A stretch of DNA of 64,000 nt, from the NCBI GenBank assembly GCA_025559845.1, contig CP048469.1:1736001-1800000 (forward strand), in the 5' to 3' direction. The notes below the pieces were generated by a model that was given only the letters and a program-made list of their open reading frames with translations, did no database searches and had not been told where the DNA came from. Source of the DNA: Agrobacterium tumefaciens. GTDB taxonomy: Bacteria; Pseudomonadota; Alphaproteobacteria; Rhizobiales; Rhizobiaceae. Each line of letters begins with the position of its first letter. Position 1 is the stretch's first letter. Positions 26,199 through 36,178 of this stretch are shown here, piece by piece. The translations under genes were made by a program, and so were the position numbers.

Positions 26199-28025
26199 AT
26201 GCGCAACCTTGCGGCCCTTATTCCCGCATTGTTTTTTTCGAGCGTCGCCTTTGCGCAGCCGCTTCACGGGATTTCCATGCACGGTACTCCCGCCCTTTCG
26301 CCGGACTATAAACACTTCTCCTACGTCAACCCGGACGTGAAGAAGGGTGGACGCGTCTCCTATGGCGTCGTCGGCACCTTCGACGCGCTCAATCCCTTTG
26401 TACTCAAAGGAATGCGCACGACCGCACGCGGCGTATGGGACCCTGAATTCGGAAATCTGCTTTACGAACCCCTGATGCAGCGTTCGAATGACGAGCCGTT
26501 CTCGCTCTATGGCCTGCTGGCGGAAACCGCCGAATGGGATGAGGAGCGCACCTTCATCCAGTTCAACCTCAATCCCAAGGCAAAATGGTCTGACGGGCAG
26601 CCGGTGACGCCTGACGACGTGATCTTCACCTTCAATCTTCTGAAGGAAAAAGGCCGCCCACCCTTCGACAGCCGGCTGAATGGCGTCGAAAAAATGGAAA
26701 AGATCGGCGATCACAGCGTTCGTTTCACCTTCAACGACAAGGCGAACCGCGAAACGCCGCTGATTCTTGCCTCTTCCACCCCGATCCTGCCGAAACACGC
26801 GATCGATCCGGAAAAATTCGAACAGGCAGGCCTTGGTCCAGTCATCGGCTCCGGCCCTTATCGAATCAAGACATTGCGACCAGGCGAACGAATCGTCTGG
26901 GAGCGGAACCCGGATTACTGGGGCAAGGACATTCCGGCCAAGGTCGGTTTCGACAATTATGATGAAATCAGCGTGATGTATTTCCTGCAGGTGCCGACAA
27001 TGTTCGAAGCCTTCAAGAAGGGCGACATCGACATCTACCCGGAAGGCGATGCAATCAACGGCACCTCCGACACCTCGCACTGGGGTCAGGCCTATAACTT
27101 TCCCGCCGTGCATCGTGGCGACATCGCCAAGGACGTCTTCCAGCCGAAGTTGCCGTCCGGCATGTTCGGTTTCATCTTCAACACGCGCCGCTCCGTCTTC
27201 GCCGATGAAAAGGTGCGCGAAGGTCTGTCCTATGTGCTCGATTTCGAATGGCTGAACAGGAACATTCTGGGCGGTGCCTTCAAGCGCACCCAGAGCTACT
27301 GGCAGAATTCGCCGCTTGGCGCTTACGGTAATGCGGCCGATGAGCGGGAACTCACCCTGCTTGGCGACGCGGCAAAACGACTGTCGCCAGAGTTGCTGGC
27401 CGGCACCTACGCCTTACCGGAAACCGATGGTTCCGGCGTCGACCGCAAGGTTCTCAAGATGGCGGTGGATACGCTGAAAGAAGCGGGCTACACCATCAAG
27501 AACGGCCGGATGACCAATGCGGACGGACGCCCGCTGACGTTCGAGGTGATGACCCAGAATCCGGCACAGGAGCGCATCGCACTTGCCTATCAGCGATCAC
27601 TGAAGCTGATCGGGGTCGACATGGCGATCCGCTCGGTTGACGATGGCCAATATCAGGCGCGGTCGAACAGTTTCGACTACGACATGATTATCCGTTCTTA
27701 CCCCTCGTCCCTGTCGCCGGGTGCAGAGCAGTTGAACCGCTGGAGTTCTCTGTCGAGAGACGCCCAGGGCAGCTTCAACTATGCGGGTGCGGCTGATCCC
27801 GATATAGACCGGATGATCGATGCCCTGTTACAGGCCCGCTCGACAGAAGATTTTCAGGCGGCTGTCCGCGCTTATGACCGCCTGCTCGTCGCCGAACACT
27901 TCGTCATCCCGCTCTATTACATCGGAGCGCAGTGGGTGGCACGCTGGAAGTATATCGAACGACCGGACATGACACCGGTGTTCGGCAATCAGAAACAGAC
28001 CTGGTGGGATGCGCGCGCACAATAG
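26199..28025 (+). CDS. Family 5 extracellular solute-binding protein (YejA-like)
   Basis: The 608-residue periplasmic protein has a signal peptide (MRNLAALIPALFFSSVAFAQ) and the SBP_bac_5 fold used by peptide importers. Family segments include PDYKHFSYVNPDVKKGGRVSYGVVGTFDALNPF in outline, PKAKWSDGQPVTPDDVIFTFNLL and the GPYRIKTLRPGERIVWERNPDYWGKD block. The HGISMHGTPALSPDYKHF start and the length fit YejA, the subunit for oligopeptides or microcin C. No permease or ATPase genes are adjacent, so it is an orphan here. AGGA precedes the ATG at 26199. It lies 33 bp before the FrnE-like gene. Confidence 0.92.
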   Translation: MRNLAALIPALFFSSVAFAQPLHGISMHGTPALSPDYKHFSYVNPDVKKGGRVSYGVVGTFDALNPFVLKGMRTTARGVWDPEFGNLLYEPLMQRSNDEPFSLYGLLAETAEWDEERTFIQFNLNPKAKWSDGQPVTPDDVIFTFNLLKEKGRPPFDSRLNGVEKMEKIGDHSVRFTFNDKANRETPLILASSTPILPKHAIDPEKFEQAGLGPVIGSGPYRIKTLRPGERIVWERNPDYWGKDIPAKVGFDNYDEISVMYFLQVPTMFEAFKKGDIDIYPEGDAINGTSDTSHWGQAYNFPAVHRGDIAKDVFQPKLPSGMFGFIFNTRRSVFADEKVREGLSYVLDFEWLNRNILGGAFKRTQSYWQNSPLGAYGNAADERELTLLGDAAKRLSPELLAGTYALPETDGSGVDRKVLKMAVDTLKEAGYTIKNGRMTNADGRPLTFEVMTQNPAQERIALAYQRSLKLIGVDMAIRSVDDGQYQARSNSFDYDMIIRSYPSSLSPGAEQLNRWSSLSRDAQGSFNYAGAADPDIDRMIDALLQARSTEDFQAAVRAYDRLLVAEHFVIPLYYIGAQWVARWKYIERPDMTPVFGNQKQTWWDARAQ

Positions 28026-28058
28026 CCGCGCCGCCGGTCGGAAATTCGGAGAAAAACC

Positions 28059-28727
28059 ATGGAACGCATCGTTATCGACGTCGTATCGGATATGGTCTGC
28101 CCCTGGTGTTACCTCGGCAAGGCACGACTCGATCTTGCCATCGCCGAAGTGCAGGATGAAGTCAGTGTGGACGTGAACTGGCGTCCCTACCGCCTCAACC
28201 CGGATTATCCGCCGGAAGGCGTCGACCAGAAAGCCGCTCTCGAGGAAAAGCTCGGCAAGGAGCGTCTCGAGCAGGCGCATACCACGCTGACGCAGCTCGG
28301 CAAGGAAATCGGCATTCACTACGATTTCGATGCCATCAAGATCGGCCCGAACACGCTCGATGCGCACCGCCTTTCACTCTGGGCGCACGCCGAAGGTCGC
28401 GACATCCAGGAAAAGGTCGTCAACGGCCTGTTCAAGGCGAATTTCGAAGAAGGCCGCAATATCGGCGACCATACGGTTTTGACCGACGTTGCTGAAAAGG
28501 CGGGCATGGACCGTGCCGTAGTTTCGCGACTGCTGGCATCGGATGCCGACAAGGACACCGTACTGGCAGAAATCGATGCCGCCCAGCAGATGGGCGTTTC
28601 CGGCGTGCCGTTTTTCATTCTCGATCAGAAATACGCGATAAGCGGCGCGCAAACGCCCGATGTCCTGATTGCTGCACTGCGGGATATTGCAAAAATGAAG
28701 GCTGAAGAGCATAGAGCGATGAACTGA
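28059..28727 (+). CDS. DsbA-family oxidoreductase (FrnE-like)
   Basis: The 222-residue product is a cytoplasmic thioredoxin-fold protein of the FrnE / 2-hydroxychromene-2-carboxylate isomerase group. It has the active-site motif VCPWCYLGKARLD (C-P-W-C near residue 14), the long helical insert (about 60-150, with HRLSLWAHAEGR), and the cis-proline segment GVSGVPFFILDQKYAISGAQTPDVL. No signal peptide is present. Homologues are disulfide oxidoreductases in stress protection. It may be co-transcribed with the upstream solute-binding protein gene and the EamA gene that follows. Confidence 0.92.
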   Translation: MERIVIDVVSDMVCPWCYLGKARLDLAIAEVQDEVSVDVNWRPYRLNPDYPPEGVDQKAALEEKLGKERLEQAHTTLTQLGKEIGIHYDFDAIKIGPNTLDAHRLSLWAHAEGRDIQEKVVNGLFKANFEEGRNIGDHTVLTDVAEKAGMDRAVVSRLLASDADKDTVLAEIDAAQQMGVSGVPFFILDQKYAISGAQTPDVLIAALRDIAKMKAEEHRAMN

Positions 28728-28778
28728 CGGCAAACGCCGGCAGTTCTATCCTGAACGATATGCTGTTGGTGTTTTCCC

Positions 28779-29726
28779 ATGTCAGACCAGTCCCTGAAGG
28801 GCATCCTGCTCGCCTTTGCTGCTTTCGCCGCATATGCCTGGAGTGATGCCAGCGTAAAACTCATCGAAGGGCAGCTTTCGCCGATCCAGTCCGCGTTTTT
28901 TGGCGCCTTTTTCGGTCTGTTTGCCCTGCCCTTCATTCGCAAACGCAACGACCGCTGGGTTGACATCGTCAGGACGACCAATCGTCCGCTCTGGCTGATC
29001 CGCTTTTTTGCCTCGGGTATCGGCGCGGTCGGCAGCGTCACCGCCTTTACCCATCTGTCGATGGCCGAGGCCTTCGCGTTGATCTTCCTGCTTCCCTCCT
29101 TCGTTACCATCATGTCGGTGGTATTCCTGAAGGAGCAGGTCGGCATCAAGCGCTGGTCTGCGGTCCTCATCGGTTTTGCCGGTGTTCTGATCATCCTGCG
29201 CCCCGGTTTTCGTGAGCTGTCGATCGGCCATCTCGGCGCCATTCTCGGCGGTTTCGGCGGCGCGCTGACCATCGTGATTTTCCGTGCCATGGGACCGTCG
29301 GAAAAGAACATTTCGCTTTATGGCGCAGGCGTTCTGGGCTGTCTCGTCATCTGCGGCATCGCCATGGTGCCGACATTCGCCCCGCCAACCGGTCATCAAT
29401 GGCTGCTTCTCGCCGGTTACGGCCTGCTTGGCGCGCTCGCCAACGTGCTGATCATGTATGCAGCACAATACGCGCCGGCCGCGATGATTGGCCCAACACA
29501 ATATAGCCAGATGCTCTGGGCGATCTTTTTCGGTTACCTGATTTTCGGTGACCACGTCGATGGCTGGATGCTGGTCGGCATCGTTCTCATCGTCGGTTCC
29601 GGTCTCCTGACGCTGGTTCGCGAAAAGCAGCGCAAGGTTCCCCTGCCCACATCCATTGCCGCCACCGACCAGAACGTCGCGGTGGCAATGACACCGCAAG
29701 ACGGCGACGACAGCAAGGCGAGCTGA
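28779..29726 (+). CDS. EamA-family (DMT) transporter
   Basis: The 315-residue product has ten predicted helices in two EamA repeats (first about 4-140, second about 150-290). Typical segments are HLSMAEAFALIFLLPSFVTIMSVVFLKEQVG and MIGPTQYSQMLWAIFFGYLIFGD. The charged C-terminal tail is cytoplasmic. Substrate unknown. The start ATG has no clear Shine-Dalgarno sequence but begins 51 bp after frnE. It is convergent with mfd, separated by only six bp. Confidence 0.9.
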   Translation: MSDQSLKGILLAFAAFAAYAWSDASVKLIEGQLSPIQSAFFGAFFGLFALPFIRKRNDRWVDIVRTTNRPLWLIRFFASGIGAVGSVTAFTHLSMAEAFALIFLLPSFVTIMSVVFLKEQVGIKRWSAVLIGFAGVLIILRPGFRELSIGHLGAILGGFGGALTIVIFRAMGPSEKNISLYGAGVLGCLVICGIAMVPTFAPPTGHQWLLLAGYGLLGALANVLIMYAAQYAPAAMIGPTQYSQMLWAIFFGYLIFGDHVDGWMLVGIVLIVGSGLLTLVREKQRKVPLPTSIAATDQNVAVAMTPQDGDDSKAS

Positions 29727-29732
29727 GAAACC

Positions 29733-32700
29733 TCAGCTCTTTGCCAATTCCGCAAGCTGGGTCATGACCATGGCTGCACCCGTAAGACGCTTTTCCGGCG
29801 TCGGCAGATCGCGGGTCAGGAACAGGCTGTGGTCCGGCCTGATCTTCGCCATGGAACCCTGCTTGCCGATATAACCGACCAGAGCCGCCGGGTTCGGGAA
29901 TTCCTTGTTGCGGAACTGCACGACAACGCCCTTCGGGCCGGCATCCAGCTTCTCGACATTGGCGATGCGGCACAGCGACTTGATGTAGACGATCTTCAGA
30001 AGATGCTGGACTTCCTTCGGCAACGGGCCGAAGCGGTCGATCATTTCCGCGCCGAAACCATCGATCTCCGAAATATCGGCCAGTTCGCCGAGGCGGCGAT
30101 AGAGACCCATACGCAGATGCAGATCCGGTACGTAATCTTCCGGGATCATCACCGAGGTGCCGACGGAGATCTGCGGCGACCAGCCGGTGTCCTGCACCTC
30201 TTCATCGCCCTTCACTTCCGCAACAGCTTCTTCCAGCATCTGCTGATAAAGCTCGAAACCGACTTCCTTGATGTGGCCGGACTGCTCCTCGCCAAGCAGG
30301 TTGCCCGCACCGCGAATATCGAGGTCGTGGCTGGCGAGCTGGAAACCGGCGCCCAGCGTATCGAGCGATTGCAGAACCTTCAGGCGGCGTTCCGCCATCG
30401 TGGTCAGAACCTTGTTGACAGGCAACGTGAACAGCGCGAAAGCGCGCACCTTCGAACGACCGACGCGACCGCGAAGCTGGTAAAGCTGCGCCAGGCCGAA
30501 CATGTCGGCACGGTGCACGATCAGCGTGTTCGCGGTCGGCACATCAAGACCGGATTCGACGATGGTGGTCGACAGAAGCACATCATATTTGCCGTCATAG
30601 AAGGCATTCATGATGTCTTCGAGTTCACCAGCCGCCATCTGTCCGTGCGCCACGGCCACCTTCAGCTCCGGCACATCCGATTGCAGGAAGGCGTGGATAT
30701 CGGCGAGATCGGCAAGACGCGGGCAGACGTAGAAGCTCTGGCCACCACGATAATGCTCGCGCATCAGGGTTTCGCGGATCACCAGCGGATCGAACGGTGA
30801 AATGAAGGTACGCACCGCCATACGGTCGACCGGCGGCGTAGTGATGAGCGAGAGTTCGCGCACACCAGTCATGGCAAGCTGCAGCGTACGCGGAATGGGC
30901 GTGGCCGAAAGCGTCAGCACATGCACGTCGCTTTTCAGTTCCTTCAGCCGTTCCTTGTGCTTCACGCCGAAATGCTGCTCTTCATCGATGATGAGCAGGC
31001 CGAGATTGGCGAAGCTGATGCCCGCGCCGAGAAGCGCATGCGTACCGACGACGATATCGGTCTTGCCCTCTGCAACTTCCTTTTTGGTCAGCGTCAGTTC
31101 CTTGGAGCCGACAAGCCGCGATGCCTGCTGCACACGGATCGGCAAACCACGGAAACGTTCCGAGAAGGTGCGGAAGTGCTGGCGCGCCAGAAGAGTGGTC
31201 GGCACGACCACCGCCACCTGCACGCCGTTCATGGCGGCAAGGAAGGCGGCGCGCAGCGCCACTTCCGTCTTGCCGAAACCGACGTCGCCGCAAATCAGGC
31301 GGTCCATCGGGCGTCCGGCGCCCAGATCTTCGCGAATGGCGTCGATGGCGTTGAGCTGGTCTTCCGTCTCGTCATAGGGGAACCGGGCCGCAAACTCATC
31401 GTAGAGCCCGTCCGGCGCCGTCAGCGCCGGTGCATGACGCACCATGCGCGCAGCAGCGATGCGAATAAGATCGCCCGCCATATCCAGAAGCTTCTTCTTG
31501 AGCTTGGCCTTGCGCATCTGCCATGCGCCACCGCCGAGCTTGTCGAGCTGCGCTTCGGCTGCATCCGAACCATAACGCGACAGAAGATCGATGTTTTCGA
31601 CCGGCAGGAACAGCTTGGCCTCATCGGCATAATGCAGTTCCAGGCAGGCGCGTGGTGCACCCGCTGCTTCGATGGTGCGCAGTCCGACAAAGCGGCCGAT
31701 ACCGTGCTCGGCATGGACGACGAGCGATCCCTCATCGAGACCTGCGACTTCGGAGATGAAGTCGGCACCGCGCTTGCGGCGCTTGGACCGGCGCACCATG
31801 CGGTCGCCAAGAATATCCTGCTCACCGATGACGGCGAGAGTGCCTGTTTCGAAACCGGCTTCAAGGCTGAGTACGGCGGACGCCGCCTCCCCCTTACCGA
31901 GCTTTTCGATCTCTTTCAGCGATGCCACCGGCTTGATCTTCTCAAGCCCGTGCTCGTTCAGCACCTGAAGCAGACGGTCGAGCGAACCCTCCGACCAGCC
32001 GGTGATCAGGACTTTCCAGCCTTTGGCTCGCCGTTCGGCAATGTGCTTGACGGCGAGATCGAAGACATTGATCCGCTCTTCATCGCCTGTCTCGGTCGGC
32101 GGACGTGCCCACCGCGGCCCGACATGCGCATCGAGCGTGGCGACCGGCCGGCCCTGCGTGTCGTGTTCGTTGAACGGCGTCAGGCGAACGGCATTGACCT
32201 CGGCGAGAGCCGCATCGAAGTTCTTGCCATCGAGGTAAAGCTGACCGGGCGAAACGGGCTTGTAAGGTGCGCCCTGCGTAGCACCCTTCGTTTCACCGGA
32301 ATTGCGGCGCGCTTCGTAATAATCGAGAACGAGCTTGGAGCGTTCCTTGGCCGCTTCGCGCGCCGTATGATCGGTGACGATGCGGAAACCCTTGAGATAA
32401 TCGAAGGCCGTTTCCAGCGTTTCATAAAACAGCGGCAGCCAATGTTCCATGCCGGCATAACGGCGGCCTTCGGACACAGCCTGATAGAGCGCGTCGTCGC
32501 GGGTCGCCGCACCAAACAGCGACAGATAATTCTTGCGGAACCGACTGATCGTATCCGGCGTCAGCGTTACCTCGCTCATCGGATTGAGATCGAGAGAGCG
32601 GGCCTGACCGATGGTACGCTGGCTGGCGGGATCGAAGGTACGGATGCTTTCCAGCGTATCGCCGAAGAAATCGAGGCGCACGGGTTCTTCCGTACCCGGC

Positions 32701-33230
32701 ACGAACACATCGAGAATACCGCCGCGCACGGCAAATTCGCCGACCTCGCGCACCGTCGCCACCCGGTCGAAACCGTTGCGCTCAAGCCGTGCGGCAATCT
32801 CTTCCATACGAATCTGATTGCCGGGCTTTGCCGAGAAGCCGAGGCTTTCGATGATGTCGCGGGGCGCCATCTTCTGCAGCATGGCATTGACGGTGACGAG
32901 CACGATCGCCGGATGCGGCTTTTTCGCGTGGTTGATGAGACCGGACAACGCTGCCAGCCGCCGCGCCGAGGTATCGGCGCTGGGCGACACGCGGTCATAG
33001 GGCAAGCAGTCCCATGCCGGCAGCGTCAGGACCGGAATATCGGGCGCGACAAAACCGAGGATCTGCTCCAGATCGGCCACACGTTGCCCGTCCGACATGA
33101 CGTAGGCTACGGAGGTTCCCGTCCGCGCCATGTCTGCAAGCAGCAGCGCTTCCATACCCGAAGGCACGTTTCCGATGGTCAGCGGCGTATCGGCCGACGC
33201 GACCAGCTTGACATCGAATCCGGCAATCAT
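29733..33230 (-). CDS. mfd: Transcription-repair coupling factor
   Basis: Mfd removes RNA polymerase stalled at DNA damage and recruits UvrA. The 1165-residue chain has all domains: the UvrB-homology module (about 1-350), the RNA-polymerase-interacting CarD-like domain (about 495-570, SLVVHAEHGIGRFVGL), the RecG-like motor with Walker A GDVGFGKTEVALR and the D-E-x-Q box IIDEEQHFGVKHKE, the TRG motif region and the C-terminal autoinhibitory TRCF domain (LHLRMGLYRRLGELAD). The start ATG at 33230 follows the sdhE stop by three bp, so the two are co-transcribed and probably coupled. Confidence 0.98.
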   Translation of the reverse strand: MIAGFDVKLVASADTPLTIGNVPSGMEALLLADMARTGTSVAYVMSDGQRVADLEQILGFVAPDIPVLTLPAWDCLPYDRVSPSADTSARRLAALSGLINHAKKPHPAIVLVTVNAMLQKMAPRDIIESLGFSAKPGNQIRMEEIAARLERNGFDRVATVREVGEFAVRGGILDVFVPGTEEPVRLDFFGDTLESIRTFDPASQRTIGQARSLDLNPMSEVTLTPDTISRFRKNYLSLFGAATRDDALYQAVSEGRRYAGMEHWLPLFYETLETAFDYLKGFRIVTDHTAREAAKERSKLVLDYYEARRNSGETKGATQGAPYKPVSPGQLYLDGKNFDAALAEVNAVRLTPFNEHDTQGRPVATLDAHVGPRWARPPTETGDEERINVFDLAVKHIAERRAKGWKVLITGWSEGSLDRLLQVLNEHGLEKIKPVASLKEIEKLGKGEAASAVLSLEAGFETGTLAVIGEQDILGDRMVRRSKRRKRGADFISEVAGLDEGSLVVHAEHGIGRFVGLRTIEAAGAPRACLELHYADEAKLFLPVENIDLLSRYGSDAAEAQLDKLGGGAWQMRKAKLKKKLLDMAGDLIRIAAARMVRHAPALTAPDGLYDEFAARFPYDETEDQLNAIDAIREDLGAGRPMDRLICGDVGFGKTEVALRAAFLAAMNGVQVAVVVPTTLLARQHFRTFSERFRGLPIRVQQASRLVGSKELTLTKKEVAEGKTDIVVGTHALLGAGISFANLGLLIIDEEQHFGVKHKERLKELKSDVHVLTLSATPIPRTLQLAMTGVRELSLITTPPVDRMAVRTFISPFDPLVIRETLMREHYRGGQSFYVCPRLADLADIHAFLQSDVPELKVAVAHGQMAAGELEDIMNAFYDGKYDVLLSTTIVESGLDVPTANTLIVHRADMFGLAQLYQLRGRVGRSKVRAFALFTLPVNKVLTTMAERRLKVLQSLDTLGAGFQLASHDLDIRGAGNLLGEEQSGHIKEVGFELYQQMLEEAVAEVKGDEEVQDTGWSPQISVGTSVMIPEDYVPDLHLRMGLYRRLGELADISEIDGFGAEMIDRFGPLPKEVQHLLKIVYIKSLCRIANVEKLDAGPKGVVVQFRNKEFPNPAALVGYIGKQGSMAKIRPDHSLFLTRDLPTPEKRLTGAAMVMTQLAELAKS

Positions 33231-33233
33231 GTT

Positions 33234-33545
33234 TCAGGCTTTCGCTTTTTCGGCTGTGACGATGTCGAAGTCCGGACGGTAGGACGCAATCTTCTCGAAC
33301 AGCGGCGTCTGGAATTTCTCCGGCACCGGCAGAGCGCCCGTCACCATCTTGACCAGGTCGTTATCCTCTTCCGCCATGATGATTTCAAGCTCATCGAGCT
33401 GCTCTTCAGACAGATCGGCAATGTGGTCTTCCGCGAACTGGCCAAGCACCAGATCCATCTCGCGAATGCCCCGGTGCCAACAGCGATAAAGTATCCGCCT
33501 GCGCCTCGGTTCGAGGTCCGCACTCGTCCGCACCAGTCCAGTCAT
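33234..33545 (-). CDS. sdhE: Succinate dehydrogenase assembly factor SdhE
   Basis: SdhE binds SdhA and promotes its covalent flavinylation. The 103-residue product carries the conserved R-G-x-x-E motif (CWHRGIREMDLVLGQFA) and the acidic LSEEQLDELEIIMAEEDNDLV segment. The start is the ATG at 33545 with AAAGG eight bases upstream; a GTG nine bases earlier overlaps that site and is less likely. The sdhE-mfd pairing, with sdhE upstream and recG divergent, is common in rhizobia. Confidence 0.96.
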   Translation of the reverse strand: MTGLVRTSADLEPRRRRILYRCWHRGIREMDLVLGQFAEDHIADLSEEQLDELEIIMAEEDNDLVKMVTGALPVPEKFQTPLFEKIASYRPDFDIVTAEKAKA

Positions 33546-33733
33546 CGCATTCACCTTTCGGTTGGCTATTCAACAAGATGTTGATTGCGACCTCCTATAG
33601 AACATGTCGGGAACGGTTGGGAACCGGTTTTTACTGAAATTACGTCGCCGTGTACAAAAACTGCGGGTGATAAACGGCCTTTGTCGCCGCTACGGTCTTG
33701 CAATGCGCGCGCCCTTCCCCGATTTTGCAGGCC

Positions 33734-35839
33734 ATGCGTCCGGCCATACTCGATCCCCTTTTCGCCAGCGTCTCCACCCTTGCCGGTGTGGGGCCGAAGC
33801 TTGCCGATCTTCTGGCCAAACTTCTTGGCCGCGAGAACGCGGAAGACACACGCGTCATCGACCTGTTGTTTCACGCTCCGTCAAACGTCATCGACCGGCG
33901 TAACCGTCCGGGCATTGCGCTGGCACAGCCGGGCGCCATTGTCACCATCCAGGGACGCGTTGATCGCCACCAGCCGGCACCGCCCGGTAACCGATCGGCT
34001 CCCTACCGCGTATTCCTGCATGACGACACCGGCGAGCTGGCGCTGACCTTTTTCCGTGCCAAGGGCGACTGGCTGTCGAAAGCCCTGCCTGTCGATGAAG
34101 AGGTGCTCGTCAGCGGCAAGGTCGACTGGTTCAACGGCCGCGCCTCGATGGTGCACCCCGATTTCATGGTGAAACTGTCCGAGGCGGAAAACCTGCCACT
34201 GGTCGAAGCCGTCTACCCGATGACCGCAGGGCTCTCATCAAAGGTTCTGAAACGCGCTGTCGATGGTGGCCTCTCCAAACTGCCCGCCTTCCCCGAATGG
34301 ATCGACGAGACGCTGATCGCCAAACAGGGTTTTGCCGGTGTTGCGGAAAGCTTCCGCGAACTGCACGATCCACGCGACGGCACTGATATCGATCCGCGTG
34401 CGCCCGCCAGACGACGGCTGGCCTATGACGAGTTTCTGGCCGGACAGCTTTCACTGGCGTTGGTAAGACAACGGTTGCGCAAGGTGGCAGGGCAACCGAT
34501 CCGCGCCAAGGGCGATGTTGTCGCAAAAATTCTCTCGCAACTTCCTTTCTCGCTGACACCGAGCCAGAATGTCGCCGTCAAGGAAATCCTGACCGACATG
34601 GCAGGCGAAGACCGCATGCTGCGGCTGCTGCAGGGTGATGTCGGCGCGGGTAAGACGCTTGTTGCCCTGATGGCCATGGCAACGGCGGTCGAGGCAGGTG
34701 GACAGGCCGTGTTGATGGCGCCGACCGAAATCCTGGCACGCCAGCATTTTGCAACAATCTCGAAATATGCGGCCGCAGCCGGCCTCACCTGCGAGGTTCT
34801 GACCGGGCGCACCAAAGGCAAGGAGCGCCGCGAAATCGAGGAGCGCGTTGCCTCCGGTGAATCACAGATCATCATTGGCACGCACGCGCTGTTCCAGGAT
34901 AGCGTCGCCTATAAAAATCTGGTTCTAGCAGTGGTGGACGAACAGCATCGCTTCGGTGTGCACCAGCGCCTGCGTCTCACCGCCAAAGGCATTACCCCGC
35001 ATATGCTGGTGATGACCGCGACCCCCATTCCGCGAACGCTGGTTCTGGCCGCCTTCGGCGACATGGATGTTTCCAAGCTCACCGAAAAACCGGCCGGTCG
35101 CAAACCGATCCAGACCGTGACCATTCCAACCGAACGCATCGGCGATATCGTTGATCGTCTGAGAAAGGCACTTTCCGACGGCAAGAAGGCCTACTGGATT
35201 TGCCCACTGGTGGAAGAATCCGAGGAATCCGACCTGATGTCGGCGGAAGAGCGTCACGCGGTTCTGAGCAAGGCACTGGGCGCTGATATCGGCCTCATCC
35301 ATGGGCGCATGAGCGGTCCGGACAAGGATGCCGCCATGCTGGCCTTCAAGAGCGGCGAGACGCGTCTGCTGGTGGCAACCACCGTGGTGGAAGTGGGCGT
35401 CGATGTGCCAGATGCGACAATCATGGTCATCGAACACGCCGAGCGTTTCGGCCTTGCCCAGCTTCACCAGTTGCGCGGCCGTGTCGGGCGTGGCGACGAG
35501 GCCTCCACCTGTATTCTGCTCTACAAGGGGCCGCTCAGCGAAAACGGTCGGGCGCGTCTGTCGATCCTGCGCGATAGCGAGGACGGCTTCCTGATCGCCG
35601 AAGAGGATCTGAAGCTGCGCGGCGAAGGGGAGCTTCTCGGCACCCGACAATCCGGCACGCCCGGCTTCCGCATTGCCAGCCTTGAGGCGCATGCCGATCT
35701 CCTGGAAATTGCCCGCAAGGACGCCGCCTATGTGATAGAGCGCGACCCCGAATTGACCGGCAAACGCGGTGAAAGCCTGCGTACCCTGCTCTACCTGCAC
35801 CGTCGCGATGAAGCGATCCGCTTCCTGCACGCCGGATAA
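33734..35839 (+). CDS. recG: ATP-dependent DNA helicase RecG
   Basis: RecG regresses stalled replication forks and remodels branched DNA. The 701-residue product starts with the wedge OB-fold (about 60-165, PGAIVTIQGRVDRHQ in outline), followed by motor domains with Walker A GDVGAGKTLVALMAMA, the D-E-Q-H box VVDEQHRFGVHQR, ATPIPRTLVLAAFGDMD and the TRG-bearing segment RVGRGDEASTCILLYKGPLSENGRARL. The ATG at 33734 was chosen because homology starts there (the first residues are MRPAILDPLF). It is divergent from sdhE-mfd and followed by a small unknown gene. Confidence 0.97.
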   Translation: MRPAILDPLFASVSTLAGVGPKLADLLAKLLGRENAEDTRVIDLLFHAPSNVIDRRNRPGIALAQPGAIVTIQGRVDRHQPAPPGNRSAPYRVFLHDDTGELALTFFRAKGDWLSKALPVDEEVLVSGKVDWFNGRASMVHPDFMVKLSEAENLPLVEAVYPMTAGLSSKVLKRAVDGGLSKLPAFPEWIDETLIAKQGFAGVAESFRELHDPRDGTDIDPRAPARRRLAYDEFLAGQLSLALVRQRLRKVAGQPIRAKGDVVAKILSQLPFSLTPSQNVAVKEILTDMAGEDRMLRLLQGDVGAGKTLVALMAMATAVEAGGQAVLMAPTEILARQHFATISKYAAAAGLTCEVLTGRTKGKERREIEERVASGESQIIIGTHALFQDSVAYKNLVLAVVDEQHRFGVHQRLRLTAKGITPHMLVMTATPIPRTLVLAAFGDMDVSKLTEKPAGRKPIQTVTIPTERIGDIVDRLRKALSDGKKAYWICPLVEESEESDLMSAEERHAVLSKALGADIGLIHGRMSGPDKDAAMLAFKSGETRLLVATTVVEVGVDVPDATIMVIEHAERFGLAQLHQLRGRVGRGDEASTCILLYKGPLSENGRARLSILRDSEDGFLIAEEDLKLRGEGELLGTRQSGTPGFRIASLEAHADLLEIARKDAAYVIERDPELTGKRGESLRTLLYLHRRDEAIRFLHAG

Positions 35840-35853
35840 AGAGAACACACGAT

Positions 35854-36132
35854 ATGAACATGCACGACGTCTCACGCCCGCCGCCCGCTTTCCAGAAGGG
35901 CTATGCGCTATGCTCTCCGGACAATCTTCTCCAGCCGGACACATTTGCGAAATCCGAAAAGAAAGCCATCGGCAAGGTTTTCAAGAAACCCGGTCGCAAG
36001 AAAGCATGGATGAAAGCGCTGGAAGACGGCTGGAGCGTCAAGCTCGTTTACATGCGCCTGTTCGTCCCGGTATTTCACTCGACCACCGTGACCACGGATC
36101 TGGACGACCTGGATGATGACGACGACGATTGA
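35854..36132 (+). CDS. Hypothetical protein with acidic C-terminus
   Basis: The 92-residue product starts 14 bp after recG and is probably in its operon. The central part is basic (KSEKKAIGKVFKKPGRKKAWMKALEDG) and the last twelve residues are almost all Asp (LDDLDDDDDD). No signal peptide or membrane helix is visible. AGAG precedes the ATG weakly. The unusual charge split suggests a nucleic-acid-binding or regulatory protein, but I do not recognise a family. Confidence 0.7.
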   Translation: MNMHDVSRPPPAFQKGYALCSPDNLLQPDTFAKSEKKAIGKVFKKPGRKKAWMKALEDGWSVKLVYMRLFVPVFHSTTVTTDLDDLDDDDDD

Positions 36133-36178
36133 TTAATTGATCGGCGCGAAAAGCCACGCCAGTCATATGAGAGACACC

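Noticed and set aside
30921..33584. Very long open frame on the plus strand opposite mfd
   Set aside because: It mirrors conserved mfd coding sequence and shows no domain.
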